Position numbers and translations under genes: made by a program. Of a stretch of DNA of 64,000 bases, positions 28,201 to 35,642 are shown piece by piece (within the stretch, counting starts at the first letter, position 1; every line of letters starts with the position of its first letter). The notes beneath the pieces are model-generated. The model saw only the letters and a program-made list of their open reading frames with translations. It was not told where the DNA came from and made no database searches. This stretch comes from Mucilaginibacter sp. OK268 (lineage in GTDB: Bacteria > Bacteroidota > Bacteroidia > Sphingobacteriales > Sphingobacteriaceae): the NCBI RefSeq assembly GCF_900103125.1, contig NZ_FNJV01000001.1, forward strand, positions 558,001 to 622,000. Direction: 5' to 3'.

Positions 28201-29422
28201 CCAATCCGGTGTTACCGATATCTATATTGGTGAGGTTGCTCACCGCTTGCACATGATCAGCAGGATAATACACCGCCGGCAGTTTAACTGCGTTAGAAGT
28301 ATCCGATGATTTCAGATATAAAAAATCACCACCGGCCGGAGAATAATTGGTGGCCCCGGGTTGCATCAATGCAGCCCTCATCCTGTCGGTATTAGGGGTA
28401 GGTATTCCCTTACGTACAGCATAAGCGCTGTAAATGAGGTTGGTCATGTCGCCGGTTCTTGCTCCGGGCTGAATCCCCCAACTGGTCCAATAACTGGCAT
28501 ACCCCCCCAACGGGATATAGGTCATCGTAGCTCCATCAAAGGCGTATTTATGATAAAGTTCGCCGATTGCCAATACCCGGTTATCCAGTTCAGCAAACAT
28601 ATCTACCCCCTGCTTGTAGGCAACTTCTGCGCCCCAGGCCAGAGCCGTTGCTTGTACACGCCAGTGGTCATCGCGACCTGAATCCCCAATTTCGCCATCG
28701 GGCAGTGAATTGCGCATCCCTCCTCCGGCATCCATCCTGTACACATCCACCGCCTGGTTAAATCGGGTCGCATCATCACAAAAAACCGATGCGGCAAGGG
28801 CTATTTTTAACTGAAGAGCTCCTTTGTTTGCATCGCGTAAGGGACCGGGCACCCAGGAGGTCGGAAATAATACATTAGCAAAATAATTTTTTACATGCTG
28901 TGTATTGGCTGCCGTCCAGCCGGGAAAAGTTGAGCGGAGGATTTCGGCACCTACGCCCCAGTATTGGGCATAGTCGCCAATATCCAGCATAGATTCATTA
29001 CCGCCCCAGGTAGTATTGGTTACCGCCCAACCATCAAGTATGTTAGTAGCTTTGCGGGCATAAGTAGAGTCTCCTGTAAACCACCACATCCAAGCCAGGT
29101 TGTGGATGGCAATCATATCGGTCTTCCATTGACCATTATTCAAATCCGGAGCACGGGTTACGGTTTGCTGCGGCGTAGAGGGACTGTAGCTAAGTTGGGA
29201 ACGGTAATCACTCTTAAATGTATTGTAAGCCGAAAGCCAGGGCTCCTTGATAATATTGGCTTTGAGCTGGTCCATGTCGGCCCGGTTAAAGGCCACACCG
29301 GGATGTACAAATGTTTGAGCATTTCCATCGATGGAGATCAGCATTGCTGCCAGGTAAAAAATCAAGGGCCACATGCAGCGTTTGCATAATGTTAATTTGT
29401 TGAGCGTAAAAATTCTTTCCAT
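22247..29422 (-). CDS. 2391-residue lyase-fold protein with Ig/Fn3/LamG/CBM3 modules and type B T9SS tail
   Basis: Signal peptide (MWPLIFYLAAMLISIDGNAQ) then, by residue: alginate-lyase-type (alpha/alpha) domain about 37-370 (FVHPGVAFNRADMDQLK, WWFTGDST, DSGRDDHWRVQ); beta-sandwich 400-557; putative-Ig (YSASGLPTGLSINTATG) 562-640; Fn3 645-730 and 734-824; autotransporter-type beta-strand repeats with passenger-like GGTLAAAG motifs 825-1340; second putative-Ig 1344-1422; Fn3 1430-1507; LamG-like 1514-1710 (FTISAWVRMDAISTW); three tandem QTI(T/S)F Ig-like repeats 1714-1959; two CBM3 1965-2268; type B (CHU_C/gliding) domain from AVSPNGDGINDFLIIEG to KVRKTGYFLLKYND. The sorting tail predicts T9SS export, and CBM3 suggests binding to crystalline polysaccharide. 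The cleaved linkage is unknown; only the fold class can be read. Co-transcribed with the PorP/SprF gene. Confidence 0.88.
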   Translation of the reverse strand: MERIFTLNKLTLCKRCMWPLIFYLAAMLISIDGNAQTFVHPGVAFNRADMDQLKANIIKEPWLSAYNTFKSDYRSQLSYSPSTPQQTVTRAPDLNNGQWKTDMIAIHNLAWMWWFTGDSTYARKATNILDGWAVTNTTWGGNESMLDIGDYAQYWGVGAEILRSTFPGWTAANTQHVKNYFANVLFPTSWVPGPLRDANKGALQLKIALAASVFCDDATRFNQAVDVYRMDAGGGMRNSLPDGEIGDSGRDDHWRVQATALAWGAEVAYKQGVDMFAELDNRVLAIGELYHKYAFDGATMTYIPLGGYASYWTSWGIQPGARTGDMTNLIYSAYAVRKGIPTPNTDRMRAALMQPGATNYSPAGGDFLYLKSSDTSNAVKLPAVYYPADHVQAVSNLTNIDIGNTGLAGNASFNNGIWTLKGAGTSTSNAFSFTFKKVSGDAGLVVKVENMSLNTGGCGVMLRESLAPGSAFYDLYLNATGGAGRHWQPKAPWWLKIERVGTRIFVYHTQDGVNWTNDGCWYSATGFPTNLYAGFYTLSNNTSALNTATFSNVAYSQTAPAGSPDITSATTATATIGTPFSYSIIASANASSYSASGLPTGLSINTATGVISGTPSTTGQSEITIAATNASGTGTATLMLNAINNETPPAPTSAAASIVNTQINLTWVASANATSYSVKRSLTPGGTYATIQTGITGTGFTDVSPIPEVNNYYVITALTGDKESGNSNEVFAAVPPTAPAQPSAVNKNNEVDLSWNSASGAATYNVKRATVSGGPYTTIVNVSTNSYADINVSNGNPYYYVVSSVGATKESANSPEAFGVPGSNSFVWNPTAITDSLNLAGNWVENTVPVNPAIITFGETRDSTLTNNITGLAAPRIQFSPDANANNTISGNALTLKNDLVNNSTKTQTLSTPIQLTDQLNVNTKGDVVLNGGISGSGSLMKSGAAALYVRGGNNSYTGNTIIVGGTLAAAGLGTGTASNPTAGPLGTGKIQMSGGALQATAGADLLLYNDIQVLPGTSYMYEDVNSITLYGKLLGSGTLQHDGNDYAGLNLLGDNSQFAGTFISKLRSGRQRIRFGVPESGSANATWLLDANAVDCQGIGFSNGTLNFGALNGRGYIRADAGGAPVISIGALNTYSSYGGTINANGSGLTVVKIGTGVLEMWGNQAYGGTTTVKGGKLLINNNPSNGVFSSPVIIEAGSLGGFGVSQSSATLGTGSGAGTILEPGFLKVGTLSVGALIMNSDATYTLELDYGAITGDRVIVTSANLVNHPALAITPIAGTLPSGTSFTIIDNTGSNPISGTFKNLPEMGLVNGGAYNFRITYKGGTGNDVVLLDDRTLGVTITSALIDTVLVGRPMTYTVTGIKSPNYFSASGLPAGLRIDSLSGKISGTPSVTGVFNVMLTAGNGNTTGTATLVLNVQSRTVGSLIVAAGDAKNILEWQPINGFSYNLKRASVSGGPYTTIGTTGSPTYTDSNVTNGNTYFYVVTSVDSTGESDNSLEIVAKPNLGQQEFYQVDETGGLKGIDAWGANHAVLAVAASRSAGKYGQSLLLNGSATAYATLPAGIFSNLNDFTISAWVRMDAISTWMRVFDFGASTTQYMFLTVQAGVSSGKSIIRYGTKNGSAAEQSLSYNYTFPLNTWTYLAVTRAGNTTTLYLNGTSVASSTNITIKPSALSNTSLNYLGKSQFSDPMFKGSIDNFKIYGRALNSSEITADMLGDQAISFAAMPVKVLTDADFVPVATTTSGLPLSFTSSDTTVAVILNGKVHVKSAGTTVINASQPGNTSYKAATSLNQPLTVQKASQTITFAAIPDKILSDTDFSAGAISSSGLAVSYASSDTSVVRVINNNLHIAGAGRATVTASQTGNAIYTAAPPLSQNVTIHKLEQTISFTALPAGRPGDPDLLLNGSASSGLQINYSSSNTDVAIILNNKLHILGPGTSIITAGQNGNTQYSAAAQSQNFTVLPYNIHMQSLDGDNGQLTNNLIKPYLKISNQDSVAVKYSELTARYWFTAENYAGINTYIDYAQLGTGNITATYIPLPNPRSNAFGYVEYAFAATTGNLNPGSTSGAIQSRFGNSDWSNLSEANDYSYRQGSAVYADNPNITLYRNGVLIWGTEPVLVDKNRQVKVYTENKTSSGNTISIYLSIDNQGNVPLNYKDLSIRYFFTNDGSKPLNYWIDYAKIGISKINGQIGPFLPADTMADTYFQLSVDSSAGKLYPLSTTGNIQYRIAKTDWSAFTQTNDYSYQSGTSRENPHICVYYQNQLIYGTEPSGSVLSTAAFHSKMTGVSDNPNNVIPEISIAKAVSPNGDGINDFLIIEGITSFPNNKLTVVNRTGSLMAEIRNYNNVDKVFNGRSTGGQLIAAGTYLYLLEYVDNSGKKVRKTGYFLLKYND

Positions 29423-29762
29423 TAGAGTTGATAATTTAGGTGAATCGTAGTTTGCGGTTGTGCCTGGGTTGGTCCAACGACCTTACAGGATACTTAGCAA
29501 GATATTTTATAACTGGATATGGGAGAAGACAAGCAAACTTGAAATGGATACTCATCATCAGATGCTTATCAGAAAAAAAGTATGCATTTATCAAAAAAGC
29601 GGGGGCCGGTGGTTAGACCCTGTTGAAGGCAGGATTTGGCGGTCCGGAAAATATCCCTGGCTTTCAGCATTTAAATGTGAGCCAGGAAGGCGACTAAGGG
29701 TGGCCTACGAGCAGAGATTTGCTCAGGTGAAATCCTGAACATTAACCTGAAAGTATCTGCAA
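29423..29762. promoter_or_regulatory. 340-bp spacer upstream of the giant lyase gene
   Basis: Contains the minus-strand promoter of the 2391-residue protein. A plus-strand open frame inside (29460-29738) has no recognisable features. No dyad or terminator stands out. Confidence 0.3.
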
Positions 29763-31814
29763 TCAGGGTTTCAAAAGTTTTAACTCACCAATCGCGATTT
29801 GTGTATCGATAAGTGTTGATCCGGAGGCTACAAGAACGCCCACAACCGAACGGGTCGCCGTCTTAAAATCAGCTTTTCCCAGTGTTGTCCACTGTCTGCC
29901 ATCTGCCGAATAACTTGATATAAAGTGATTTTCGGACTTGTTGATCTTAAACCATAATGACCCGGTCATTCGCCCAGATGTCACAACGGGGGATTTTAGT
30001 TCATCACTCGAGGCAATAACCTCGGTCCTGCCATTTTCAAGGTGCCGCAGAAACTGCATCCGCCAGCCCGGCGATTCTGGATTGGATTGGGTCACGGAGC
30101 GCAGCAACAACGATACACTCCCGGCATTCGCGTCTTGTCCATTGCGGATAGTTAATCCAAGCTGGGTTGCCTGTGCACTAAGCTGTGGTACGTATCTCAT
30201 CATAATACCGGTCGATTGCTTCAGTGGCTGGTAAAGCATGGTGCAATGATCGCCTTGGCTATCTGTACCTGTGCCGATACCATGCAGTTCAAAAGTAGCA
30301 CCATTATACGAGGCCATACTTTTCTTACCACCTGTTGAGAATAAGGTATCCGGATCTCCTTCAACATGATCGCCACCTATGCCGATATCGGCAATTTTCC
30401 ATGGGAACGGCAATCCCGCGCATATGGATTTTGAAGTTGAAAACGCGCTTTGGCCATTAGGATTTACCGCAGCAACCGCGTAATAATATAACCGGCCTTT
30501 TATGAGGTTACGGTCAATAAAATGATCGCTCATAATTTTGCCCGCTAATAATTCATAAGGTCCATCAGGCTTTGTTGCCCTCCTGATCCTGTAATAGCCA
30601 GCGTTATTTATTGAGGGCCAGGTAATGATATTAACATCTCCGGAGTTCGTCACGATAACGCCGGCAGAACGATAGGGGACACTCGCAGTAATACTGTCCG
30701 GATACAGCCTTGAATATAAAAGTGTACCAAAGCCGGTATGATCGGCCCCAGGCGCTCCTTGTGATTCAGGCCGCAACCGGGCAGCGGCTTCAGCGGAAAA
30801 TGGGGCCTGTTGGCCCCGCCGGCGGACGTAATGGTTATAAACCTCTTCATAAACGGCTCTAAGCCTGCCCCTGGTATCCCCGGAAATATGGTAATGCCGG
30901 TATTTGCCTGTTCTGTCTATGGTCGGTGTAAATGGAACATCGTAACCGAGGTTATACTTCGCAGTATATTCAAATCCTTTCAGTAACCTGTTGTTTTGTA
31001 AACCATACAGATCCAGACCTTGGTGCCAGGCCATTTCACAGCAATCCGCAAGATGGGCAATTCCAAGCTGTGTATGGCTCTGGTCCCGCCCGCTTTCCTG
31101 GCTCTGCCCAGAATCGTTAATGATATAGTTGGTCAAGCTACCGTCTCCTGCTCCTCGCTGGTAATAATCGAGTGTGTTTTCAAAGATCTGATGATCATTG
31201 CAGAAAATAGCTATGGACATAGCCGTTTTCAGGGCTGCGCTATCCCAGTTCCCGTTTGCGAATGGAGCATAGTTTTGAATGACAGGGTAAATTATTTCCC
31301 GGAAATGTTTTTCTGTACGGAGGATCTCATTTTTGGTCCAGCCGGAATTTGTATAACGTAATAACTCCGCTGCATTGACCATTTTGAACGGGCCCAGGCC
31401 AGCCATTAACACTGCATCTTTTCCGGTGATAGCCGTCAGTGTGTTTGACCAGGCGTTAACGATCTCTATAGCTTTCTTCGCATGACGGATATCGCCTGTA
31501 ATAGCCCACATCAAAGCATTCTGAAAAGCGGCGTTTGCATCGTTGTCATAAGCACCTTGTCCCACAGTAGGATTCCTGCCTACCATCGTTAGCGGGCCTT
31601 GAAGCTGGTAGGTGAATTGTGATTGAGGGTGTCGGCTGAGTTCTTCAAACCCTGCCTTAATGTCCGGCTGACCGGTAGTTAGCCCCATCTTTATTCTCGC
31701 TATATCTTTATCGTTACTCAAAAGGCCCGGATGGATAAACTGCTGGGAGCGGGCACTGCCATAAATGCCCGAAAATAAGACTATACAAAGAGTTTTTTTT
31801 AGACTTCTCATCAT
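29763..31814 (-). CDS. Alginate-lyase-fold secreted protein (paralogue 2)
   Basis: 683 residues: signal peptide (LCIVLFSGIYGSARS), an (alpha/alpha) lyase domain from FIHPGLLSNDKDIARIK through ALMWAITGDIRHAKKAIEIVNAW, NGNWDSAALKTAMSIAIFCND and ESGRDQSHTQLGIAHLADCCE, then an Fn3 domain about 390-480 (NIITWPSINNAGYYRIRRA) and a C-terminal beta-sandwich of the DUF1349/lectin type. No T9SS tail or lipobox, so it is probably periplasmic. It shares the core of the giant protein and of the lectin-bearing lipoprotein near 45 kb, including the (E/D)SGRDxxH-type motif. Annotation pipelines call these alginate lyases; a glucuronan or related uronic-acid substrate (PL38-like) is possible but unproven. The ATG at 31812-31814 overlaps the stop of a 49-codon frame, suggesting translational coupling to the GH28-fold gene upstream. 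Confidence 0.82.
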   Translation of the reverse strand: MMRSLKKTLCIVLFSGIYGSARSQQFIHPGLLSNDKDIARIKMGLTTGQPDIKAGFEELSRHPQSQFTYQLQGPLTMVGRNPTVGQGAYDNDANAAFQNALMWAITGDIRHAKKAIEIVNAWSNTLTAITGKDAVLMAGLGPFKMVNAAELLRYTNSGWTKNEILRTEKHFREIIYPVIQNYAPFANGNWDSAALKTAMSIAIFCNDHQIFENTLDYYQRGAGDGSLTNYIINDSGQSQESGRDQSHTQLGIAHLADCCEMAWHQGLDLYGLQNNRLLKGFEYTAKYNLGYDVPFTPTIDRTGKYRHYHISGDTRGRLRAVYEEVYNHYVRRRGQQAPFSAEAAARLRPESQGAPGADHTGFGTLLYSRLYPDSITASVPYRSAGVIVTNSGDVNIITWPSINNAGYYRIRRATKPDGPYELLAGKIMSDHFIDRNLIKGRLYYYAVAAVNPNGQSAFSTSKSICAGLPFPWKIADIGIGGDHVEGDPDTLFSTGGKKSMASYNGATFELHGIGTGTDSQGDHCTMLYQPLKQSTGIMMRYVPQLSAQATQLGLTIRNGQDANAGSVSLLLRSVTQSNPESPGWRMQFLRHLENGRTEVIASSDELKSPVVTSGRMTGSLWFKINKSENHFISSYSADGRQWTTLGKADFKTATRSVVGVLVASGSTLIDTQIAIGELKLLKP

Positions 31815-31960
31815 TTTATTTTAATATCAAATGCCAACTTTGGCTTCAATCCTTTTATCCTCCCAGGCGATAAATGGGTAGAACGAACGGCCTCTTCAAT
31901 AAGTTCAAAGGAAAGATCACGCGTAGACCCGGAACAAAATACAAATTCCAGATCATTCAC
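31811..31960 (-). CDS. Possible 49-residue ORF coupling the GH28-fold and lyase genes
   Basis: A GTG (31958-31960) inside the last codons of the GH28-fold gene opens 49 codons that end in a TGA overlapping the lyase ATG (ATGA). The peptide (starting NDLEFVFCSGSTRDLSFEL, ending LKPKLAFDIKIK) resembles nothing I know. It fills the gap between the two genes exactly, with overlap at both ends. It could be a real small protein, a translational bridge, or the tail of a lost gene. No strong ribosome-binding site precedes the lyase ATG, which favours some coupling role. Confidence 0.4.
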   Translation of the reverse strand: MNDLEFVFCSGSTRDLSFELIEEAVRSTHLSPGRIKGLKPKLAFDIKIK

Positions 31961-33434
31961 TGGTCACGAATTTCATCCCGTCCACATGTTCACCGATAAA
32001 AATGTTTGCCATATCCCCTGTTTTATAAAAGGCTGGTTTATCCTTCATTGCGTCATAGATCAAAGTGCCATTGATTTTGAGATTCTCGAAAGTTATGTTT
32101 TTGATGGCGTGCTGCTCATCATATCCGCTGATAACAGACATATTCGCATGTGATCCTGAGTAGATAACGTTCTTAAACAAGATGTTTTCAATTCCGCGGC
32201 CAGGTGACGTATTGTATTTCCGGTTAAACATAACCCGCAGATTGAAAAGCTGCCCTTTACGGATATCCCCGATATTGACATTTTCAAAGCCGATGTTCCT
32301 GATCAGATTACTGTCTCCCGCGTTTAAGGCAATGCAGCCCTGGTAATCGAGCTGATTTTCATGATGGTCGAGTACCGTCATGTTGCGAACTCTAATGTTC
32401 TGCAACGTATCCGGATGGTCAGAATCGCCATGGGTACCGATCAATAAAGGATGGGCCACATCCGCCCAAAGTATCACATTATCAATGGTAATATCAGTCG
32501 TATTGCCGTAATAGTTCCAACGATGTCCGTAAATAGCGATGCAATCGTCTGAATTTCTCATAAATATATGGTTGATCGCCACATCTTTACTGCAAAAGAT
32601 ATCGATACCGTCAGCATTTCCGGTAGAACTGAAGGCTTTAAAATCATTGATGTGTACGCTTTTCGACTCTCCTATCATCACAGAATACCCTTTTGACATC
32701 TCAATAATCCCGCTGATTGTTATGTTTTCACTGAACTGAATGAGCAACTGGTCATCCCTCGACTGCTGAGGCGGCACCGTTTGGTTGGGCACAAAACTAT
32801 GCTGCCGGACGGGGAATTGTGTCAGGATGCCGCGTCCACAAATGTTTACGTTTTTAACGTGGTCAATTATTAACGCTCCGCTTACCACAGCTCCGCCGGC
32901 TATATAGATGGTCTTATTCGACGGTATGGTCATCCTGCCGATATCATGGACTCCCGGGCCAAAGTAGATCACATTGGGGTCATTAGGGTTAGGGTGTTCT
33001 TTTTCAATGGCATTGGCAAAAAGCTGTAGGTTTTCAAAAACATCGGCATTGATCTCCAATGAAAGATATTCGGAAGATTTCATAGCAAATTCTATGATGT
33101 TGCCATTGATTCGTGGAGTGATCCTATGGCCGGAAGACCTGATTTTCGCATCCCACACCGGTGTGTAATTTACCTTTACTCTGACGCTTACGCTATCTGA
33201 ACAATCAAAATAAGCAAATGATGTTTTTTTAGTTATAGGTCTTGAATCGAATCTCGCGGCAACATTTACGTTGTAAACCCCGGTGTTTTGCCATTTGCCA
33301 TGACTATCCCTCACCTGGACCTCATAAGTGTGGCTGATAATTGTGCAATCCGGCTGTTTGTAGGTAAGCACTTCGGCTTCGGAATATTTACAGAATAACA
33401 GGCTTAGGGTCAGGAACAGGCAGATTTTAGTCAT
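31953..33434 (-). CDS. GH28-fold (parallel beta-helix) glycosidase, secreted
   Basis: 493 residues with a Sec leader (ICLFLTLSLLFCKYSEA), an N-terminal beta-sandwich of about 120 residues, then a right-handed parallel beta-helix from about 150. The entry IYFGPGVHDIGRMTIPSNKT and YIAGGAVVSGALI is followed by catalytic-type motifs GNADGIDIF and RNSDDCIAIYG and by LIGTHGDSD, corresponding in order to the NTD, DD and HG motifs of GH28. GH28 enzymes are inverting polygalacturonases and related activities. The N-terminal sandwich plus helix is also the plan of GH49 (same clan), so the linkage cannot be fixed from sequence. It lies just upstream of, and probably co-transcribed with, a lyase-fold gene. 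A close paralogue is at 61.5 kb. Confidence 0.78.
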   Translation of the reverse strand: MTKICLFLTLSLLFCKYSEAEVLTYKQPDCTIISHTYEVQVRDSHGKWQNTGVYNVNVAARFDSRPITKKTSFAYFDCSDSVSVRVKVNYTPVWDAKIRSSGHRITPRINGNIIEFAMKSSEYLSLEINADVFENLQLFANAIEKEHPNPNDPNVIYFGPGVHDIGRMTIPSNKTIYIAGGAVVSGALIIDHVKNVNICGRGILTQFPVRQHSFVPNQTVPPQQSRDDQLLIQFSENITISGIIEMSKGYSVMIGESKSVHINDFKAFSSTGNADGIDIFCSKDVAINHIFMRNSDDCIAIYGHRWNYYGNTTDITIDNVILWADVAHPLLIGTHGDSDHPDTLQNIRVRNMTVLDHHENQLDYQGCIALNAGDSNLIRNIGFENVNIGDIRKGQLFNLRVMFNRKYNTSPGRGIENILFKNVIYSGSHANMSVISGYDEQHAIKNITFENLKINGTLIYDAMKDKPAFYKTGDMANIFIGEHVDGMKFVTSE

Positions 33435-33527
33435 AGAGTATTACAGTTTACTTATCTGAATAAAGACAGGGAGCGTAATTTTATATACTCATAAAAAATT
33501 GACTTTTATTTAGCGATCATCTCTAAA

Positions 33528-33542
33528 TGACTTCCAAAGTCA
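33528..33542. promoter_or_regulatory. TGACTT-CCA-AAGTCA dyad between divergent GH28-fold and GH97 genes
   Basis: A perfect 6+6 inverted repeat with 3-bp centre, in the 199-bp divergent region, 94 bp from the GH28-fold start and 92 bp from the GH97 start. The near-symmetric position suits one operator serving both promoters; which regulator binds is unknown. Confidence 0.35.
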
Positions 33543-33633
33543 CTCTGGCATAACCTCTGATTTTTTACAGCGGGGAATTACAGACGGTAGTTGCCGCGGC
33601 AGGATGTGTAGCAAAAAAATAGATACAATTTAG

Positions 33634-35577
33634 ATGAGTATATTTAACATTCTGATTTGTCTTTTTCAACACATGCAAACCAATATATTCTTCCCCAGTC
33701 AGCGAAATAATTCATTTTATAGATTCCTGATCAGCATATCCTTTCTAATTTACCTGGCAACCGCTGCCGGCGCTCAGGAAGTGGTATTCAGAATTCAATC
33801 GCCCGACCGGCTTACCGAGGCTCAATTCAAGCTTGATAAACAGGGGAAGCTCTGTTACAGGTTAACTTGCGATAAACGGGTGATTTTGGACTGGTCGCGC
33901 CTGGGAATTAAAACTGATGGGCCCTCGCTCGATTCGCTCATTTCGGTCTCCGTTTTAAGTCAACACAGGGTAGAAGAAAAGTTTTCATGGCCGCTTGGCG
34001 AAGATGCTACCATAAAAAACAGCTATCGCGGCATTACCTTCCATTGCAGGACCGAGACCGGAACATTTGAGCTCCTAACCCGCGTTTACAATGGCAGTCT
34101 GGCTTTTCGTTATGCGTGTTACCTGTTGCCGCAACGTCCTGTCCGGCTTTTAGCGGAACTGACGGAATTCAACATGACCGCCCGATACCGGATATACCAG
34201 TACCATGAAGAGTCGGTTTTTAGCCCGGTAGCGGTGGATTCGCTGAAGGGGATCAGCGATTTACCATCTACGCTGGTTTCCGATGTGCCGGGTTATGTTA
34301 GTATTGGGGAGGCGGACAACCGCAATTATACCAAGTGCGTGCTGGTCCGCGGACGCCGTCCTAAGAGTTTAGCGTTTCATTTTTATATAGATACGATTTA
34401 TCGGAATCAGCAGGTTTCGATCCGGACGGATTCGATAATTATGTTCAGGGATAGTCTGGTCACGCCGTGGCGGACGGTAAGTTACAGCAAAACCGCCATT
34501 GGCCTGCATAATTTCAGCCAGTTGAACTTAAAGCTTGTGAAACCACTTAATAACAAAGTACCTCTTGGGATAAAACCAGGAAAAGTTTTCCGGGTTCCTA
34601 TTAACACACAGGGTGCCTTGGATGGGGTGGATTTTGCTTCTAAAATGAATTTTCAGTATATCCTGATTGATGCAGGATGGTACGGGTCGGAATTTCGCAC
34701 GATATCCGACCCAACGAAGCCGATCCCCGGTTTTGAACTGGACCGGATTATCGCCCACGCGCGTCAAAAAGGAATTGGCGTGATATTATATGTAAACTAT
34801 GTGGGATTAAAGTCTAAAATCGACACCTTGTTATCCCTTTATAAAAAGTGGGGGGTGAGTGGATTTAAATTCGGATTCGTAGACGGGGGCACGCAAAAGG
34901 GCCTGGCATGGCTGGATACCGCTATGAAGAAAGTCAACGACAACGGGTTTGTACTCAATGTACACGATCATTATAAACCTACAGGCCTGAGCCGGAGATA
35001 TCCATTCGTGCTGAGTTCGGAAGGTATCCGTGGGGACGAAAATAGCCCCGACGCGTTTCATACCACGGTATTGCCATTTACGCGCTTTCTTGCCGGCGCG
35101 GCGGATTTCACTTTTTGTTATCCGAACAAATTTAATTCCTACAGCAAGAACGTTAAAGTGAGCAAAGCGCAGCAACTGGCACTGACCGTTATTTATTTTG
35201 ATCCCCTACAGGCCATATTCTGGTATGGGCGTTCGCAGGATTACCAGAACGATACCGAAATAGAATTCTTCAGATATGTGCCAACGGTTTGGGACGAGAG
35301 CAGGTACCTGGCGGGGGAAATCGGCGAAGGTATCAGTGTGGCGAGGCGCAAGGGAAGTATCTGGTACCTTGGAAGCGCTGCGGGCCTGCAGCCCTGGAAA
35401 GGAAAATTTCGACTTGATTTTCTTGATAAGAATAAGCGCTATGCCGCTACTGTTTATGAGGATGATGGAGCCGGCGGCATCCGCTCGAGAACGATAAATG
35501 TAACATATAGCGACACATATCTGGTGAACCTTAGTGGTAAAAGCGGCCAGGCGGCCATTATCACGCCCGACCGTTAG
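33634..35577 (+). CDS. GH97 glycoside hydrolase, secreted
   Basis: 647 residues with a leader (FYRFLISISFLIYLATAAGA); translation could instead start at the ATG at 33673. Layout is typical GH97 (SusB family): N-terminal beta-sandwich to about residue 300, (beta/alpha)8 barrel with YILIDAGWYGSEF near 343, FKFGFVDGG near 411, NVHDHYKPTGL and VLSSEGIRGDENSPDAFHTT near 461, LPFTRFLAGAADFT, then a C-terminal all-beta domain. GH97 has inverting alpha-glucosidases and retaining alpha-galactosidases. The Asp in GFVD sits where the retaining group has its nucleophile, which favours a retaining alpha-galactosidase-like enzyme, with modest certainty. It is followed after 65 bp by a LacI regulator on the same strand, likely its controller. 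Confidence 0.9.
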   Translation: MSIFNILICLFQHMQTNIFFPSQRNNSFYRFLISISFLIYLATAAGAQEVVFRIQSPDRLTEAQFKLDKQGKLCYRLTCDKRVILDWSRLGIKTDGPSLDSLISVSVLSQHRVEEKFSWPLGEDATIKNSYRGITFHCRTETGTFELLTRVYNGSLAFRYACYLLPQRPVRLLAELTEFNMTARYRIYQYHEESVFSPVAVDSLKGISDLPSTLVSDVPGYVSIGEADNRNYTKCVLVRGRRPKSLAFHFYIDTIYRNQQVSIRTDSIIMFRDSLVTPWRTVSYSKTAIGLHNFSQLNLKLVKPLNNKVPLGIKPGKVFRVPINTQGALDGVDFASKMNFQYILIDAGWYGSEFRTISDPTKPIPGFELDRIIAHARQKGIGVILYVNYVGLKSKIDTLLSLYKKWGVSGFKFGFVDGGTQKGLAWLDTAMKKVNDNGFVLNVHDHYKPTGLSRRYPFVLSSEGIRGDENSPDAFHTTVLPFTRFLAGAADFTFCYPNKFNSYSKNVKVSKAQQLALTVIYFDPLQAIFWYGRSQDYQNDTEIEFFRYVPTVWDESRYLAGEIGEGISVARRKGSIWYLGSAAGLQPWKGKFRLDFLDKNKRYAATVYEDDGAGGIRSRTINVTYSDTYLVNLSGKSGQAAIITPDR

Positions 35578-35642
35578 TTTCCGCCTTTTGCGCGGTACTG
35601 CCAGGAGAGAATATTAACATATACGCTTTTACATCAATTAAA

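Noticed and set aside
29460..29738. 92-codon plus ORF between lyase genes
   Set aside because: No recognisable motif, leader or ribosome-binding site; sits in a promoter region.
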